Program-made: the position numbers and the translations under genes
The notes under the pieces: model-generated
Databases searched by the model: none
Told to the model about the DNA's origin: nothing
The model's input: only the letters and a program-made list of their open reading frames with translations
In this document: in pieces, positions 43,259 to 54,170 of the stretch
Position numbering within the stretch: the first letter of the stretch is position 1
Layout of the letters: the number at the start of each line of letters is the position of its first letter
Assembly (NCBI RefSeq): GCF_963678635.1
Contig: NC_087063.1
Span: 27,835,649 to 27,899,648 of the forward strand
Direction: 5' to 3'
Length of the DNA: 64,000 bases
Source of the DNA: Symsagittifera roscoffensis
Lineage: Eukaryota; Xenacoelomorpha; Acoela; Convolutidae

Positions 43259-43479
43259 GGGACTTCACGAGTTCAAATTAGGAAGATTCTCATCAGCGGC
43301 CTTTTTCGTATTAAGAGTTCAGAATTTATTAAAGCCAAATAGAAGTGAAGCTTGCTTATCTAAGTAATCGTTACAAGGCCAAAATTTGCATTAAATAAGC
43401 GCTCAATTAGGTGTCTGTAAGTCACTGGAATCCAGAGGAAGTCGTCAATTATGTTCAAAATGATCCGCTTACGAAATTT

Positions 43480-44060
43480 CCTCTGATTCCGCGCACAAAT
43501 ACCTGTAACGTAAGCTTTGCGGGCCCGAATTTATCGGCCGGTTGTTCTCGATCCGCAAATATGAGCGGATTCCGCAAACTGTAAACGGAATCCGCAAACT
43601 GTTAGCAGATTTTGCAAAATTGATTATGCTTAATTAAACGATGTAAGAGAATTTCGCAAACTTTGTCGGCTAGTTGTTCCGGATCCCGCAAATATGAGCG
43701 GATTTCGCAAATTGTAAGCAGAATCCGCAAAAATTAGCAGATTTTGCAAACTGTTATGCATTATTTAATGATGAAAGAGGATTCAGCAAACTTTGTTGGC
43801 TAGTTGTTCCGGATTCCGCAAATATAAGCGGATTTCGCAAATTATAAACAGAATCCGCAAAAATAAGCAGATTTTTCAAAACTGTTATGCATAGTTTAAT
43901 GATGTCAGAGGATACCCGAAACTTTGTCGGCTAGTTGTTCCGGGTTACGCAAATCTGAGCGGATTCCGCGAATTGTAAACAGAATGCGGAAATGTTTTCA
44001 GATTTTGCAAAATTGTTTTGCATAATTTAATGATGTAAGAGGATTCCGCAAATTGTGAGA
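43480..44060. repeat. ~129-bp satellite with GGATTCCGC / GCGGAATCC motifs
   Basis: About four units. The anchor GCTAGTTGTTCCGG recurs at about 43,670, 43,799 and 43,930, with a variant at 43,539. Each unit includes TTATGCAT...TTAATGATG and several CCGCAAA words. The left edge (43,376) has GGCCAAAATTTGCA, resembling the TIR of the 24.36-24.93 kb element. Confidence 0.85.
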
Positions 44061-44507
44061 CACAATTTTTTATGATTAATTTCATGAGCGTAACTTTTCC
44101 CTTACTTTCAATGTTGCTGAGATTTGCTGTTTTTTGCCCACAATTACTACCTGCGAGTATTTTCTGCTATTTTCTGGGGCTGAGAATTTTTGCTTCAACC
44201 TCCAGGCAGCGAGCACACATCATGGTGAGCGTCGTTGAACTCGTTGCTTGGGGGAGAGGCAACAACTCGCATTTCAGAAAACTATCAGAAAAAAAAGCGA
44301 GTTGTTTTTACTGGGAGGGAGGGGGCACAATAGCCGTTCTCTAATAGCTTGTATATTGGACCTTTCCTTCGTAGATGACATCATAATCAAGTTCGAGTTA
44401 ATGTTTTTTTTTTATTTTGTGACAGTGCTGGATCTCTTTAGGCCCCCTTCCTCGTAAAATTAGAAATGATTAACCACCCCTATAACCCAGGTCGAGGTCT
44501 CTGACTC
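44061..44507. other. Spacer, nothing recognised
   Basis: ORFs of about 70-90 codons without recognisable motifs. The sequence TTGGACCTTTCCTTCGTAGA near 44,357 recurs around 44,998, just left of the second Gypsy element. Confidence 0.4.
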
Positions 44508-44985
44508 ATTTCCAGACTTTCGCGACAAAATTGTAGCATATCCATGCTTTCCAGACCAAAATTAGGCATGTCCAGACTTTGGTGATCAGAACCTGGCATT
44601 TCCCGACTTTTGCGACCATGATGATCCGTCGCGACTATCGCGACCGAAGTGGAGGTGGCGCGACCAAAACATCGCGACTCATATTTGGTATGTCCAGACT
44701 CTCGCGACCAAGAGCTGCCATTTCCAGACTTTCGTGACCGAACGCGACCGAGGCGGATACGGCGCGACCCTGTGGCTCAGGAAAACTCGTGACCGGCGCG
44801 ACCAAACTTAGCCATTTCTAGACTTTCCAGACCTTGATGGAGACGGCGCGACTTTCCAGACCAACATGGAGACGGCGCGACTTTAAAAAAGTATTTCAGG
44901 GCTTTCGCGACCGAGGTGAAGACGGCGCGACTTTCGCGACCAAGGTGGATACGACGCCACTCAGGAAAGGGCGCGACTCAAAAAG
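44508..44985. repeat. CpG-rich minisatellite (GCGCGAC / CCAGACTTTCGCGACC)
   Basis: Irregular repeats of GGAGACGGCGCGACTTTC and TCCAGACTTTCGCGACC. It is unusually CpG-dense for this AT-rich, otherwise decayed region. It ends directly at the truncated 5' LTR of the second Gypsy element. Confidence 0.8.
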
Positions 44986-45019
44986 CAACAGCGCTTTCCT
45001 TCGTAGATTGGACCTTTCC

Positions 45020-45246
45020 TTTTGCAGCTGTGCTGCAGATTTTTTACCAGTGCTATTCAAGGTCACTGATATGGCCTATACTGAGTGCCACGCTGTGGAT
45101 GGTCACTCTGTTGTTTTGCTACATCGTTTGCTAGAAGTTTATTTACTCTCTTCCTCAACTCTATATTCTCTTGGTCAAAGATTGACTAATAAATATTAAA
45201 TTGGAACTAAGTATCTAAACAACTAATCTATCAATTTACTCTTACA
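45020..45246 (+). repeat. 5' LTR remnant (right part)
   Basis: The stretch TTTTGCAGCT...GAGTGCCAC (45,020-45,091) matches the 3' LTR. It continues with an AATAAA-containing stretch near 45,188 and probably ends at CTTACA (45,246). The LTR start seen at 51,371 is missing here and is replaced by the CpG-rich minisatellite. Confidence 0.6.
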
Positions 45247-45287
45247 GAGCAACTAAGTTTTTCCTCGTTATTTCTCGGCAAATGCCA

Positions 45288-46420
45288 TGGCGCAGCCAGC
45301 AGTTCCTGTGAATGAAGACAAGACTGACCTGTTAGGTATTCCTCCCTTTTGGGCGAAACCATATGTCAATCCGCCGTTCCTTTGGGAATCTTGGATAGGT
45401 CAATTCTTCCTAGCAGTGGGTCTAAAGGACTATCAACCCTCAAGATCTTTTAGTGGAGCCCACGGAAATTATCGATGATCTCCCTCCGAAACCAGAGGCA
45501 GTGGGACATGCAGAAGAAGCTGGGGAGGCGAATGCTCGAGTCCTCCGAGATCAAGCGGCGGTTCGTAGAGTAACTGAATTGAATGTTGAGCGCAGAAGAA
45601 AAGGTCCTAGAATTAGCCAGAACTGGTTCTATCACGAAGCTGAAGCTCGTTTGAAGTCACGTTTGCTTTTTGCATTAGGAAACAAGGGAAAGAGACGTTT
45701 TACAGACTCTTATCCTCACACGGATATTAGTGTTACTCCTTTTCGAGATTTTCATTATGCTTGTGAGACGTTATTCACGGTGGAACGTGACTATACTGTC
45801 GAACGTATCAAGCTCAATAACACTATATTCATGTTGGACACTGACACTTTCTCTTCATTCTACGCTCGACTTAGCGCTCAGATTGCCCTGTGCAATTAGC
45901 CCAACCCTCAACAAAGGGAAACTTTGAAGGACCTTTTCATTGGAAGAATTCGTGATGTGGATGTCCAGCAACATTTAATTAAGGCAAAAGCGGATTTGGA
46001 TGATACTTTTTAACTCGCACTGGAGTGTGAAGAGGGGGCTAGTACGTTCGCTCAGTCCCAAAAATTACTTCCACGCAATCAGTTTTCTAATACTATAAAG
46101 ATTAAACAAGAACCCATTTTCTCAATTCAGTCGTCTCGAGGAAAACGTAATTATCCTCAAAATCAAACCAATCGACAAAACACGCAGAGCAACAAAGGCA
46201 ACAAATCGTGCTATTTCTGTGGTAATCCTTTTAGTCCGGATCACAGAAAATCATGTCCAGCTCGCGAAGTTTATCTAGTACGTTCGATGAATTACAATCT
46301 AGTAAGAAAGGTGGTCACCTTGCCAAGAGTTGCAATTCATCAAAACGGCGTGTGAATTTGGTTCACGAAAACAAGGAGATGTCAGATCCCTCCATCTATT
46401 GTAATTTTATAGATGCGGAT
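45288..46420 (+). pseudogene. gag of the second Gypsy element
   Basis: Gag builds the virus-like particle. The ATG at 45,288 opens with AQPAVPVNEDKTDLLGIPPF and PPFLWESWIGQFFLAVGLKD. After a frameshift, ORF 45,453-45,899 (148 codons) covers the middle, including RRVTELNVERRR and DTFSSFYARLSAQIALC. At about 46,208-46,257 a zinc-knuckle-like stretch reads CYFCGNPFSPDHRKSC, with wider C-H spacing than usual. ORF 46,253-46,660 then has GGHLAKSC, which looks like the second half of another knuckle. The length of about 370 codons fits a Gypsy gag. One in-frame stop (45,897) and a TAA at about 46,010 interrupt it. Confidence 0.75.
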
Positions 46421-46429
46421 TATGATAGC

Positions 46430-46830
46430 GAACCGGAGTACGGTGTTTTGCAGTTAGAAAGTGCGGTCAGAATCAATAGTATCGAGCTTCCAAAATCAAA
46501 CAAAGGGAAAACACGAAGTCTCAGTATTCAGTTGCGTACTGGTCATACTTTTTTCTGTTCAACCGTTGACACGAGGAGTCCGGTCTCTTTCCTTAACAAA
46601 CGCACTTGTGATCTATTACTTCAACGTAGCCCGTCTATCAAATTCCGTGACACCACATGATACCCTACAGATACTTTGTATGTTGATTATAATTAAAAAC
46701 CGATTCATCTTCTTGGGTCAATTCGCATTCCGATCTCTTCTAGCGGCTGGAACGTGGAAGAGGCTCATTTCCTCGTCTCCGAGAATAGAACCCGAAATCT
46801 TCAGCGCTTAGACTTGCAAGATCAACTAGG
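46430..46830 (+). pseudogene. Protease region of the second Gypsy element, active-site motif mutated
   Basis: Within ORF 46,253-46,660 the stretch STVDTRSPVSFLNKRTC at about 46,559-46,610 corresponds to the retropepsin hydrophobic-DTG-[SA]-x-hydrophobic motif, with the glycine replaced by arginine (DTR). The preceding KTRSLSIQLRTGHTFFC fits the N-terminal strands. A frameshift follows near 46,650. The enzyme would be inactive. Confidence 0.65.
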
Positions 46831-47029
46831 TGTGGTGACTACCCAATTAAGGACGGAGTCCGTCCATCTGCTGGAGGATAAATCTCAGGACCCGATTTCT
46901 GAATTTTGGGGTTCATTCTTTGCCAGTAAATAGGCACACGTGTTTCGTCGGTTAGGGAGATCCAAGAACCACAAAGTATATACAAACTTTGAATTCCCTT
47001 TGAAGTTCCAACTCATATCCAGGACAGAG

Positions 47030-47780
47030 TTGCTAACGAGATCAAGCTGTTAGTGGAACAAGGTCACATCGAAAAACTGGATAAATGTACTACAGATTTC
47101 TTCATAGCGCCCATCGTGTTGACAGCCAAGAAAGATGGCTCAATCAAACTTGCCCTCAATGCCAAGTCGATGAATGCACAGATCTGGAAAAACAAGTATC
47201 AGATGCCAAACATTCACAAACTCATCAATTCAGTGGCTCAAATCATCACTAAGGATGTATCTGGCAAGGTTTGGTTCACGTAATTTGATTTGAAGTACGC
47301 TTTCAGTCAGTTGCCATTATCGTCTTTTACCAGTAGTCATTGTAACTTCAATATTTTGTGTGGGGACGCTACCGGAACGTATAGATTCAAGACTGGGTTT
47401 TACGGCTTAACAGATATGCCGACCGAGTTCCAGAAGGCAATGGACTGTACTTTACAAGGATTAGAGGGGGTTATTTGATATTTAGACGATATCTTAGTAG
47501 TTACGAAGGGAGATATTTAAGAACATAACGAATTGGTAGAAAAGGTGATGCAGAGACTCGATGCGGAAGGCTGGGAATTGAAGCTTAGTAAGTGTGAACT
47601 TTCTGTTAACCAGTTAACTTGGTTAGGTTATGATATTAATGAGGGCGGTTATTCTCCAAAATTTTCAAAAATAGATGCGATCCAATGACTCAAGCCCCAA
47701 AATCTTTGAAACAACTCCGCTCATTTATGGGTACGTTGAATCACCTACAACGGTTTATACCTGATTTGCATACTCATACA
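47030..47780 (+). pseudogene. Reverse transcriptase of the second Gypsy element
   Basis: ORF 47,053-47,283 starts at the IEK fingers strand and holds PIVLTAKKDGSIKLALNAK and KYQMPNIHKLI. A stop at 47,281 is followed by FDLKYAFSQLPL, the first catalytic aspartate strand, and by the TGFYGLTDMPTEFQKAMD motif (47,395-47,450). After a TGA near 47,476 the palm reads YLDDILVVTKGD with the catalytic YLDD intact at 47,479-47,490. The thumb (LSKCELSVNQLTWLGYDI, LRSFMGTLNHLQRFIPDL) continues to 47,780. The motif set is classical Ty3/Gypsy. Four or more stops are in otherwise continuous frames, so it decayed mainly by substitutions. Confidence 0.85.
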
Positions 47781-47859
47781 GTTCATTTTTGTTAATCTTT
47801 AAAGGCATGTAACAAGCAGTCGTTTCTGCGGGGAGAGAAACAATATAGCGCCTTCAAAG

Positions 47860-48340
47860 GATAATCATTTTGGTGGCCAAAATTCCTAGTTTATTTCATT
47901 ATGATTCTTCAAAAAAATCTTGGGTAAAATGTGACGCTAGCCATAACGGAGCTTGTCTCGAGCAGGAAATCGAACCGAGAGTTTGGGCGCTAACTTCGTT
48001 TGCTTCGCGTTTTCTTAATAATGCAGAGGCGAAGTGTAGTGCAAACGAAATGGAATTGTTGGCGATCATTTGGGCTTGTGAACACTTCTGTACGTATTTG
48101 TTGGGTAATCGTTTTCAAGTGTTGACGGATCATAAAGCCATTATTTCGGCATTGAATGAAAATTATATTAATAAGTCATACCAATCCCGTCTTTCTCGTT
48201 GGGCGGATCGTTTATTTCCTTTTGATTTCGAGGTTATTCAAGTCCCTTGGGTTACTCTGGGTATTGTGGATTATTTTTCTCGCTACCCTACGTTTTCTAA
48301 TCCTGCTCCCTCTAACTACGATGAACTTTTTGTCGTTTAG
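47860..48340 (+). pseudogene. RNase H of the second Gypsy element
   Basis: A 156-codon ORF (47,870-48,337) with all acidic motifs visible: VKCDASHNGACLEQ (first Asp), SANEMELLAIIWACEHF (Glu helix), QVLTDHKAIISAL (second Asp) and GIVDYFSRYP, equivalent to the ADALSR box. The domain is nearly complete and open. It follows RT after a frame change and ends before an AT-rich linker. Confidence 0.85.
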
Positions 48341-49288
48341 TCCATTGAGGCTTTTGATTCGGCCTTAACATTCATAAATTCATTTAGCTTGTATAATTCG
48401 AGTGATGGGTTTTGTCCTTCGTGGCAAGAGGGCGTTGATCTTCGAACACGGAAATTTTCCTTGCCTTCATTTAAGACTTCTTCGGCAGGGGGCGACTTAG
48501 AATTACATCGATCTGTCAACCAATCAAATCACGTTATGCAAATACGTGTTTCAAGTTTCTCACCAATAGAGGGCGTCTAGTTATGCTCTGAGAGTGTTAA
48601 CCAATCAAAAATGGGTATGCAAATTAGAAATTGTAGACCGGTTTCTCTCACTATCGATCATTGTCTCCGACCTCAAACTATTCAAAACAGTCAAACCTCT
48701 TTTCTCTCAACATCTCATTTTTTCCAATCTCACCATCAAGGTATGAATTTACCTGACCCGATTCTGCCACCAGATACTAACCAACGATCTAAATTCGACT
48801 TTAGTTCATCCCATTGACTCACAGACGATACTCAACTCGACGGCGGAATAAACTGACCTCCTCACATTCGTGGAAAATTTTCCTCTGACCTCACCGAATT
48901 TCAGATGACCAAGCCCGCGTCCCCCAATGAGATCTCGACAGTTAGGTCAAATCTCTCAATCGAACACAATCGAACCCGTGAGCGAGCAGCCAAATTTCGT
49001 TTTGTTGCCGCGAGGACCACTTCCAGAAAGGAGGGACATAATCAACTGTTGGAGGTTCTAAAAAAGTGCCGTTTATCTAGGCCTGGAAAGGTCCACACAG
49101 CCGCTAAGATTGGAGTCTTTGCAGTGAATGGCGGTAAGCCGATCCTCTCGAAATCCAAGAAGACATCGTGGGACTGCCAGGCCTGTTTGATGCTGATCTC
49201 TTGGCCGAACTTACGGAGGAGGATCGTTTTCTGGATCCTATGAAGTGTCAACAAGGAAGTCACTACCTTCAATAAACTCGGGGATTAT
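48341..49288 (+). pseudogene. Linker between RNase H and integrase
   Basis: ORFs 48,389-48,580, 48,611-48,817 and 48,905-49,243 show serine/proline-rich then basic sequence. The last (RERAAKFRFVAARTTSRKEG) may lead into the integrase zinc domain. I recognise no specific domain. It is unusually long for the linker. Confidence 0.4.
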
Positions 49289-50060
49289 ATGGCTCAATTC
49301 TGGCCCAAGACAGCGGTAGTCAATAACTGCGTGGTCCTTGACAACAAGTTGGCAATTCCCGAAGCTTTGAGACAAGCTGTCCTTGCTCTCCTTCATCGCT
49401 CTCACCCAGGACAAGAGGCCATAATGTCAGCCTCCGAATACACTTGGTGGCCGTTACTAAACCGACAGATTGTCGATACCTGTGAGAAGTGCCGTGAATG
49501 CACGTTGAATGGTAAGAATCTTAAGCCTGCTCAGGATTTTCATACCGCACAAACATTACATAATTTGTCTGGGCCAAATCAGGAGTTGCAATTAGATTTC
49601 GCCGGTCCTATATTAGATACTAAGGGTTCGAAGATATTCCTCTTGATAGCTATAGATTGTTTCTTTAAATTTCTTTCTGTTCTCATTACCAAAACTACTG
49701 GGGCTAAGAAGGTTAGAAAATTCCTCGATACTTACAGACGTATCCATGGTATACCTCAATCTATCAGGACTGATCATAGCTCTGGGTTTAAGAATGATTT
49801 AGTACAACAATTACGTTCCAGTAGGGGTATTAGACATTTTCTTTCACCTGTTGGAGATCATAGAGGCTCTGGTTTAGTTGAACGTTCGATACAGACTATA
49901 AAGCGAAAACTGGACACTGCTAAACTTGATCCTAATTTTGGTAATTTTAAGGAGACGATTCAGCAGATAATCAAACACATTCGCAAAAGTAATCATTCGG
50001 TACTTAGAAAATCGCCTTTCGAGTTACATTTTGGGCGTAAGCGAAAGACTGAATAGTCCC
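49289..50060 (+). pseudogene. Integrase of the second Gypsy element, core intact in one ORF
   Basis: ORF 49,289-50,053 (255 codons) holds the zinc-binding domain (LLHRSHPGQEAIMSASEYTW, then CEKCREC) and the catalytic core. Its landmarks are ELQLDFAGPI (first Asp), IRTDHSSGFKNDL (second Asp) and GSGLVERSIQTIKRKL (catalytic Glu). All three DDE residues are present, and it is the best-preserved enzyme domain in the window. The N-terminal ATG is probably not the true start, since the domain was part of a polyprotein. The ORF ends at a TAG, after which the C-terminal part continues. Confidence 0.85.
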
Positions 50061-51190
50061 AAGCTTATCATAATGTTGTTCATTCTGATACTTCAGCCCA
50101 AAGACTCGAACGAAACCTTCTTACGCCGGATCAGATTGCTAGCCAGGACTACATCAGGGATCGCGCTAAGGTGATGCCTAGAGGAAAAACTAGCCCTCCG
50201 ATTGCTCCACAATTCAAGCCGATGTTTTCTCTGGAGGTTAATGTGGCTGAGAGTGAGCCTTACAAGGCTCTAGCTGAACTCGCTCGGGCGGCCAATAAGT
50301 GGACACAGTTTAAGCGGAACCTCCCACCGGATGGGGTAAAGCGAGTCCTCAAAGAGTTGACGAGTCGTCATTCGGATCTTGCTCATTCTCTAAAGACGGG
50401 TCTTTCACGTAACACACTTCGTTTCTCGGAGGGTAGGTCTGGTTCTACACCCCCAGGGGCTCAAGCTAGTTCCCGTCGATTACCAAGTCTACAACCCTGT
50501 CGCTCGACTAAAACAAGTAAATTGGAAAACCTTCTCTTATCTGATCCTAGTCGAGTTAGAGTCTTTAGGAAAATTATAGATCGTCAGTCTGGCAAGCCTC
50601 TTTATAAGACTGTTATATTCAAGATTACTCAGATTACCGATCACACTTATGTTACTGACAAAAGGAAAATTTATCGTAAAAACCATGCTTGCCTTCAGCC
50701 TAACTTTCGTTATAACATTTCAGCGGGCCAAAACACACTAGGTGATCGTCTTCAAACGCCAGGATCGACTTCCTGCAGTGTGGGCAAAAGGCCAGCTACT
50801 CGCTCTCAACCAACGCTGAGTTTCTGTCGCCAGATGGTGTTTCTCCGCAGGGTTTCGCTCCACCCTCACATGACGCGTTTTCCGAACCACACACTTCGTA
50901 CTCTTCGCTATCTCTCCCCGCTCAGCCAGTAGTGGACGACTCGGAGGTTGTAACGACCTCATCACGTAGCAAGAAATCAACGAAATTCTTTGGCGGCCCT
51001 TTACGTCACTCTGTTATATTAGTGGAAGAAGAGAAACTAGTTGAGGAGGAGGTTTAAGATTTACCCTCAGGAAGCGCCTTACCGTTCTCGTATTCGCCAA
51101 GAAAACCGCTCATTCGTGATCGACCTCAATTGACCTTTTTGGAGGCGTCCTCTTCCTCATTTGTCAACAAAACTCAAGATGGCGATTGAC
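50061..51190 (+). pseudogene. Post-integrase C-terminal region of the second Gypsy element
   Basis: ORF 50,171-50,932 (253 codons) carries a basic, serine-rich extension. Around 50,545-50,690 it reads VFRKIIDRQSGKPLYKTVIF and ITDHTYVTDKRKIYRKN, which resembles the GPY/F-type DNA-binding tail after Gypsy integrases. The same polyprotein probably continues to the TAA at 51,056 or to about 51,190. An envelope gene is not evident. Confidence 0.6.
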
Positions 51191-51370
51191 TATTATCTAC
51201 ATATCAAACTATACAAAACTCTATCAAACTTTCTATGCTCTTTATTCTTTGCCACCTTGCATTTGTGAGGGCTAGGGGTGCTATCTATCTAATGCTCATT
51301 TGGGTGCAGTTTATTTGTTATTGCAAAAATTTTGTACTGATTTTCTAAAATTTTTCTCTCTCGCGGGGAA

Positions 51371-51482
51371 TGTCATGAGGCGACCTTCGGTACCTCGCTT
51401 ATAACTTGTCTTTTGCAGCTATGCTGCACATTTATTACCAGTGCTACTCAAGGTCACTGATATGGCCTATACTGAGTGCCAC
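51371..51482 (+). repeat. 3' LTR remnant (left part) with polypurine tract
   Basis: The sequence GCGGGGAA immediately precedes TGTCATGAGG at 51,371, a good polypurine tract and LTR start. The 112 bp run to GAGTGCCAC. The right part present in the 5' LTR is missing. Confidence 0.65.
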
Positions 51483-51818
51483 AGCTTGAATAGCCTCCTT
51501 AAAAAAACATGAAGTTTTTGCTTAACGCGGAGAGAGGTCAGATTTGTTAAAGTAGGCTATTCAAACTTTAAACCTTGAAATAGTTCGAGGGGCAAAAAAT
51601 GAAAATAAAAGAATGAAAAAATTGAAAGAACCAGTGAAAAAAGTCAGTTGGACGGCTGTGCATACAGAAGTTTTTGACAAAAAAAATCATAAAAATCCGG
51701 TAGAGAGAAATTCGGAAATTCACCAGGTCTTAAAATAATACCAGGCGGAAATTCACTAGGGATAAAAAAATAATAGGCCAAAAAAAGCATTTTGGGAACT
51801 TTTGGGACGAGTTTGACC
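51483..51818. other. Spacer, nothing recognised
   Basis: AT-rich sequence directly after the truncated 3' LTR. Confidence 0.4.
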
Positions 51819-52170
51819 AGTAGCGGATTTAGGGGGGCCGGGGGGGGGGGGCGGGGGCGGACGCCTCCCTCCTCATGGATTCGACCCCCTGCCGACACAA
51901 AGGGTCCCCCTTTGTACTATTTTGAGATATCCATTTTTGGCTGACTGACATTAAATTTTTTCTAAAGACGCCTTTGGCGCAAATCTATACTAATTTTGAG
52001 GGGGAGCGCGCACCAAAAAACGCAATTTTTTAATAAAGTTTTCCAAAAAGTGCCCAAAAACGTTTTTTTTACCTGTTTTTTCAAAAATCCGGCCACAACA
52101 GCGTTACGAGGGTTCTTAGTGTTCTTAAGAAACCCTAAGAAAAGAATGTCCCCACCCCCAAATGCGCCCC
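51819..52170 (+). repeat. GGATTTAGGGGG interspersed repeat copy
   Basis: It starts at AGTAGCGGATTTAGG and contains a G-run near 51,840, CAAAGGGTCCCCCTTTGTAC near 51,900 and TACTAATTTTGAGGGGG near 51,987. ORFs giving Gly/Asp/Ala-rich peptides across these copies are repeat translations, not genes. Confidence 0.75.
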
Positions 52171-53340
52171 TGTCAGAGGATATAAACATCACGTACCTGG
52201 ACTTCTTTTCCAAAATTTCCAAGCTCCAATGCAGCATTGATAAGCAAGAATAATGACCACTAATAACAAAACCTTAATGCTCATAACAAAATTCAAACTC
52301 TATTTCAAACAGTTGAAGAGAGCAAATGCGATTACTGATGGGTTGATGAGCGAAGTTTAGCTAGTCGTTGGAACTTTTTGGATTTTGCAATGCGCTAGAA
52401 ATTGCAAAAAATTGGAATTTATTTTTTAAACAAATTTATTGGACATTTTTGAGTTAGTTCTGACCTTGAGACGGTGAAATGGCGTTGAAAATGTCAGCAA
52501 ATTTCTGAAATTGCAATTGATCTGCCAAAAGAGCAATGCAAAACCATCCTTTTTTTAAAATAACTTCAAGCCCACAACTTCGGAACAATTTTCATTCACC
52601 AACGATCTGCCATGAGCTTTTCGAGGCAAAGAATGAAAAGCCGACAAAAAAGCGAATACAAAATTTCAGAGGTTTATATGGTCTGAATTAGAAAAAAACA
52701 ATTAGACAATTTCCGATAAATTTGCTTAAAACTATAACTTCGAACCAAAAATTGGGAGATAAACTCAGAGCAAATTATTAAAACAGTGCTGATTTAAATT
52801 GAACGGAAAAAATGAGCTTAACTTGAAATTTCAAACACGTTTTTCTCAATTTGTTTTGCGAAATTCGGGCCCACAATTATATCAATGATTGACTCGGTAT
52901 TTTTGGCGTATTTTTTAATTAACTAAGAAAAGCCAAAATGACCCGGTTTTGGGGTAAAGTTTTCGGCCTGAATTTCGCAAAACAAATTACACCATATTAT
53001 TTCTGCTTAAGTTTTAAGCAAGTTTTGTCTTCATAAGTTTTCACCTAAACTCGACCCAATTTGAGAAGAACTCGTTTTAAATTTTAAGTTTAATGCGTTT
53101 TGTCCGGTTAATTTAAATCGGCACTGTAGTTCTTAGCAAATTAAATAGACGTCTTAAATTTTTGAAACATAGTTTGAGAGTTGGAAAGAGTTCAAACAGA
53201 CAAAAACAATAAAAAATGCAACCTCCCAATTTTGTGCAATTTTTGCATGTAAATTTGAGTTTTTAAGTGACATTGAGACATACTTTTTGTCTCAAATATT
53301 AGAGTTTGAATGTAAAAATTGTCTGAAAAAGGTCATTTGC
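52171..53340. other. AT-rich sequence, nothing recognised
   Basis: No gene, with weak repeats of words such as AATTTCGCAAAACAAATT. Confidence 0.4.
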
Positions 53341-54170
53341 TCTTTTTAATTGTTTTTGTCGGTCCGAAATTTTTGCTACTACTTATATATTGAGAGAGTT
53401 GAAAAAGTTCGGACAGAATTAATCAAAAAGAGCAACTGATTAGACATCAACGTAAATTAAAACTGAAATAAATATAGCGTCGAAAGTTCATACAGCAGAA
53501 ATTCGCTCAAAACTATAACCACGGCGGGCAATTGCACCGAATAGTCGAATAGTAAATCTTGAAACAGGAAAATTATTGCTCAGCGTGGCTTATGTTTTGC
53601 TGCGATTAGTTTCCGAGTTTTAAATGATTTGATCATCTTCACATCCGTATGTTGTTTTGGGGCGACCTAATAATTTTGTTAAAAAATGACTTCAGATTTC
53701 GATTTTTGAACTAATTTTGCTAATTAGTTTATAGTAAAACCTGGATGTTCCTTGCTTAAGTATTGGAGTATTTAAAAACTAGGCTAGCTTAATCATCGGA
53801 TAATCGACGATCTCGCATTTTGAATTTAATCTGACAAAAAATTCAAGGTTGTTAGGCTTCAGATTTCTCATGCAAAAAAGCGTCGAAACGCACTGATTGC
53901 TCATTTTAATTAATTCTGTCTGTCCGAACTTTTTGCTACTAATTATAGCATGATCATCGGATAATCGATGATCTTGCATTTTGAATTTGGTCTGACAAAA
54001 AATTCAAGGCTGTTCGGCTTCAGATTTCTCATGCAAAAAAGCGTCGAAACGCACTGATTGCTCATTTTAATTGAATGCGTCTGTCCGAACTTTTTGTTAC
54101 TGATTATAATAAGTAGCAAAAAGTTCGGACAGACAGAATTAATTAAAAAGAGCAATTGACGTATTTTGGA
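53341..54170. repeat. Tandem ~165-bp repeat with hairpin-forming GTCCGAACTTTTTGCTAC ends
   Basis: Two copies of about 53,780-53,945 and 53,946-54,112 (TCATCGGATAATCGA to TGTCCGAACTTTTTG). Related shorter pieces lie at about 53,350-53,450, 54,265, 54,750 and 54,900. Confidence 0.75.
54061..54164. repeat. Inverted repeat around TCTGTCCGAACTTTTTG
   Basis: GCTCATTTTAATT...TCTGTCCGAACTTTTTGTTAC (54,060-54,100) is mirrored by GTAGCAAAAAGTTCGGACAG...AATTAAAAAGAGC (54,112-54,155), with a loop of about 12 bases. This is a long near-perfect stem. Confidence 0.85.

Larger units (their letters stand above)
45020..51482 (+). mobile_element. Second Ty3/Gypsy retrotransposon, truncated LTRs
   Basis: Plus-strand gag, protease, RT, RNase H and integrase in Gypsy order, between two LTR pieces that share only about 72 bp (45,020-45,091 and 51,411-51,482). 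It is better preserved than the first element: long ORFs survive in gag, RNase H and integrase. Even so it has in-frame stops in RT and frameshifts throughout. The RT and integrase sequences differ clearly from those of the giant element, so it is a different family. Confidence 0.85.

Noticed and set aside
43480-44060. CRISPR-like array
   Set aside because: Units are 129 bp, degenerate and internally repetitive, with no short identical repeats separated by unique spacers, and the context is eukaryotic.
45453-45899. Host gene with 148-codon ORF
   Set aside because: It lies between the LTR remnant and zinc knuckle of the second Gypsy element, so it is gag.
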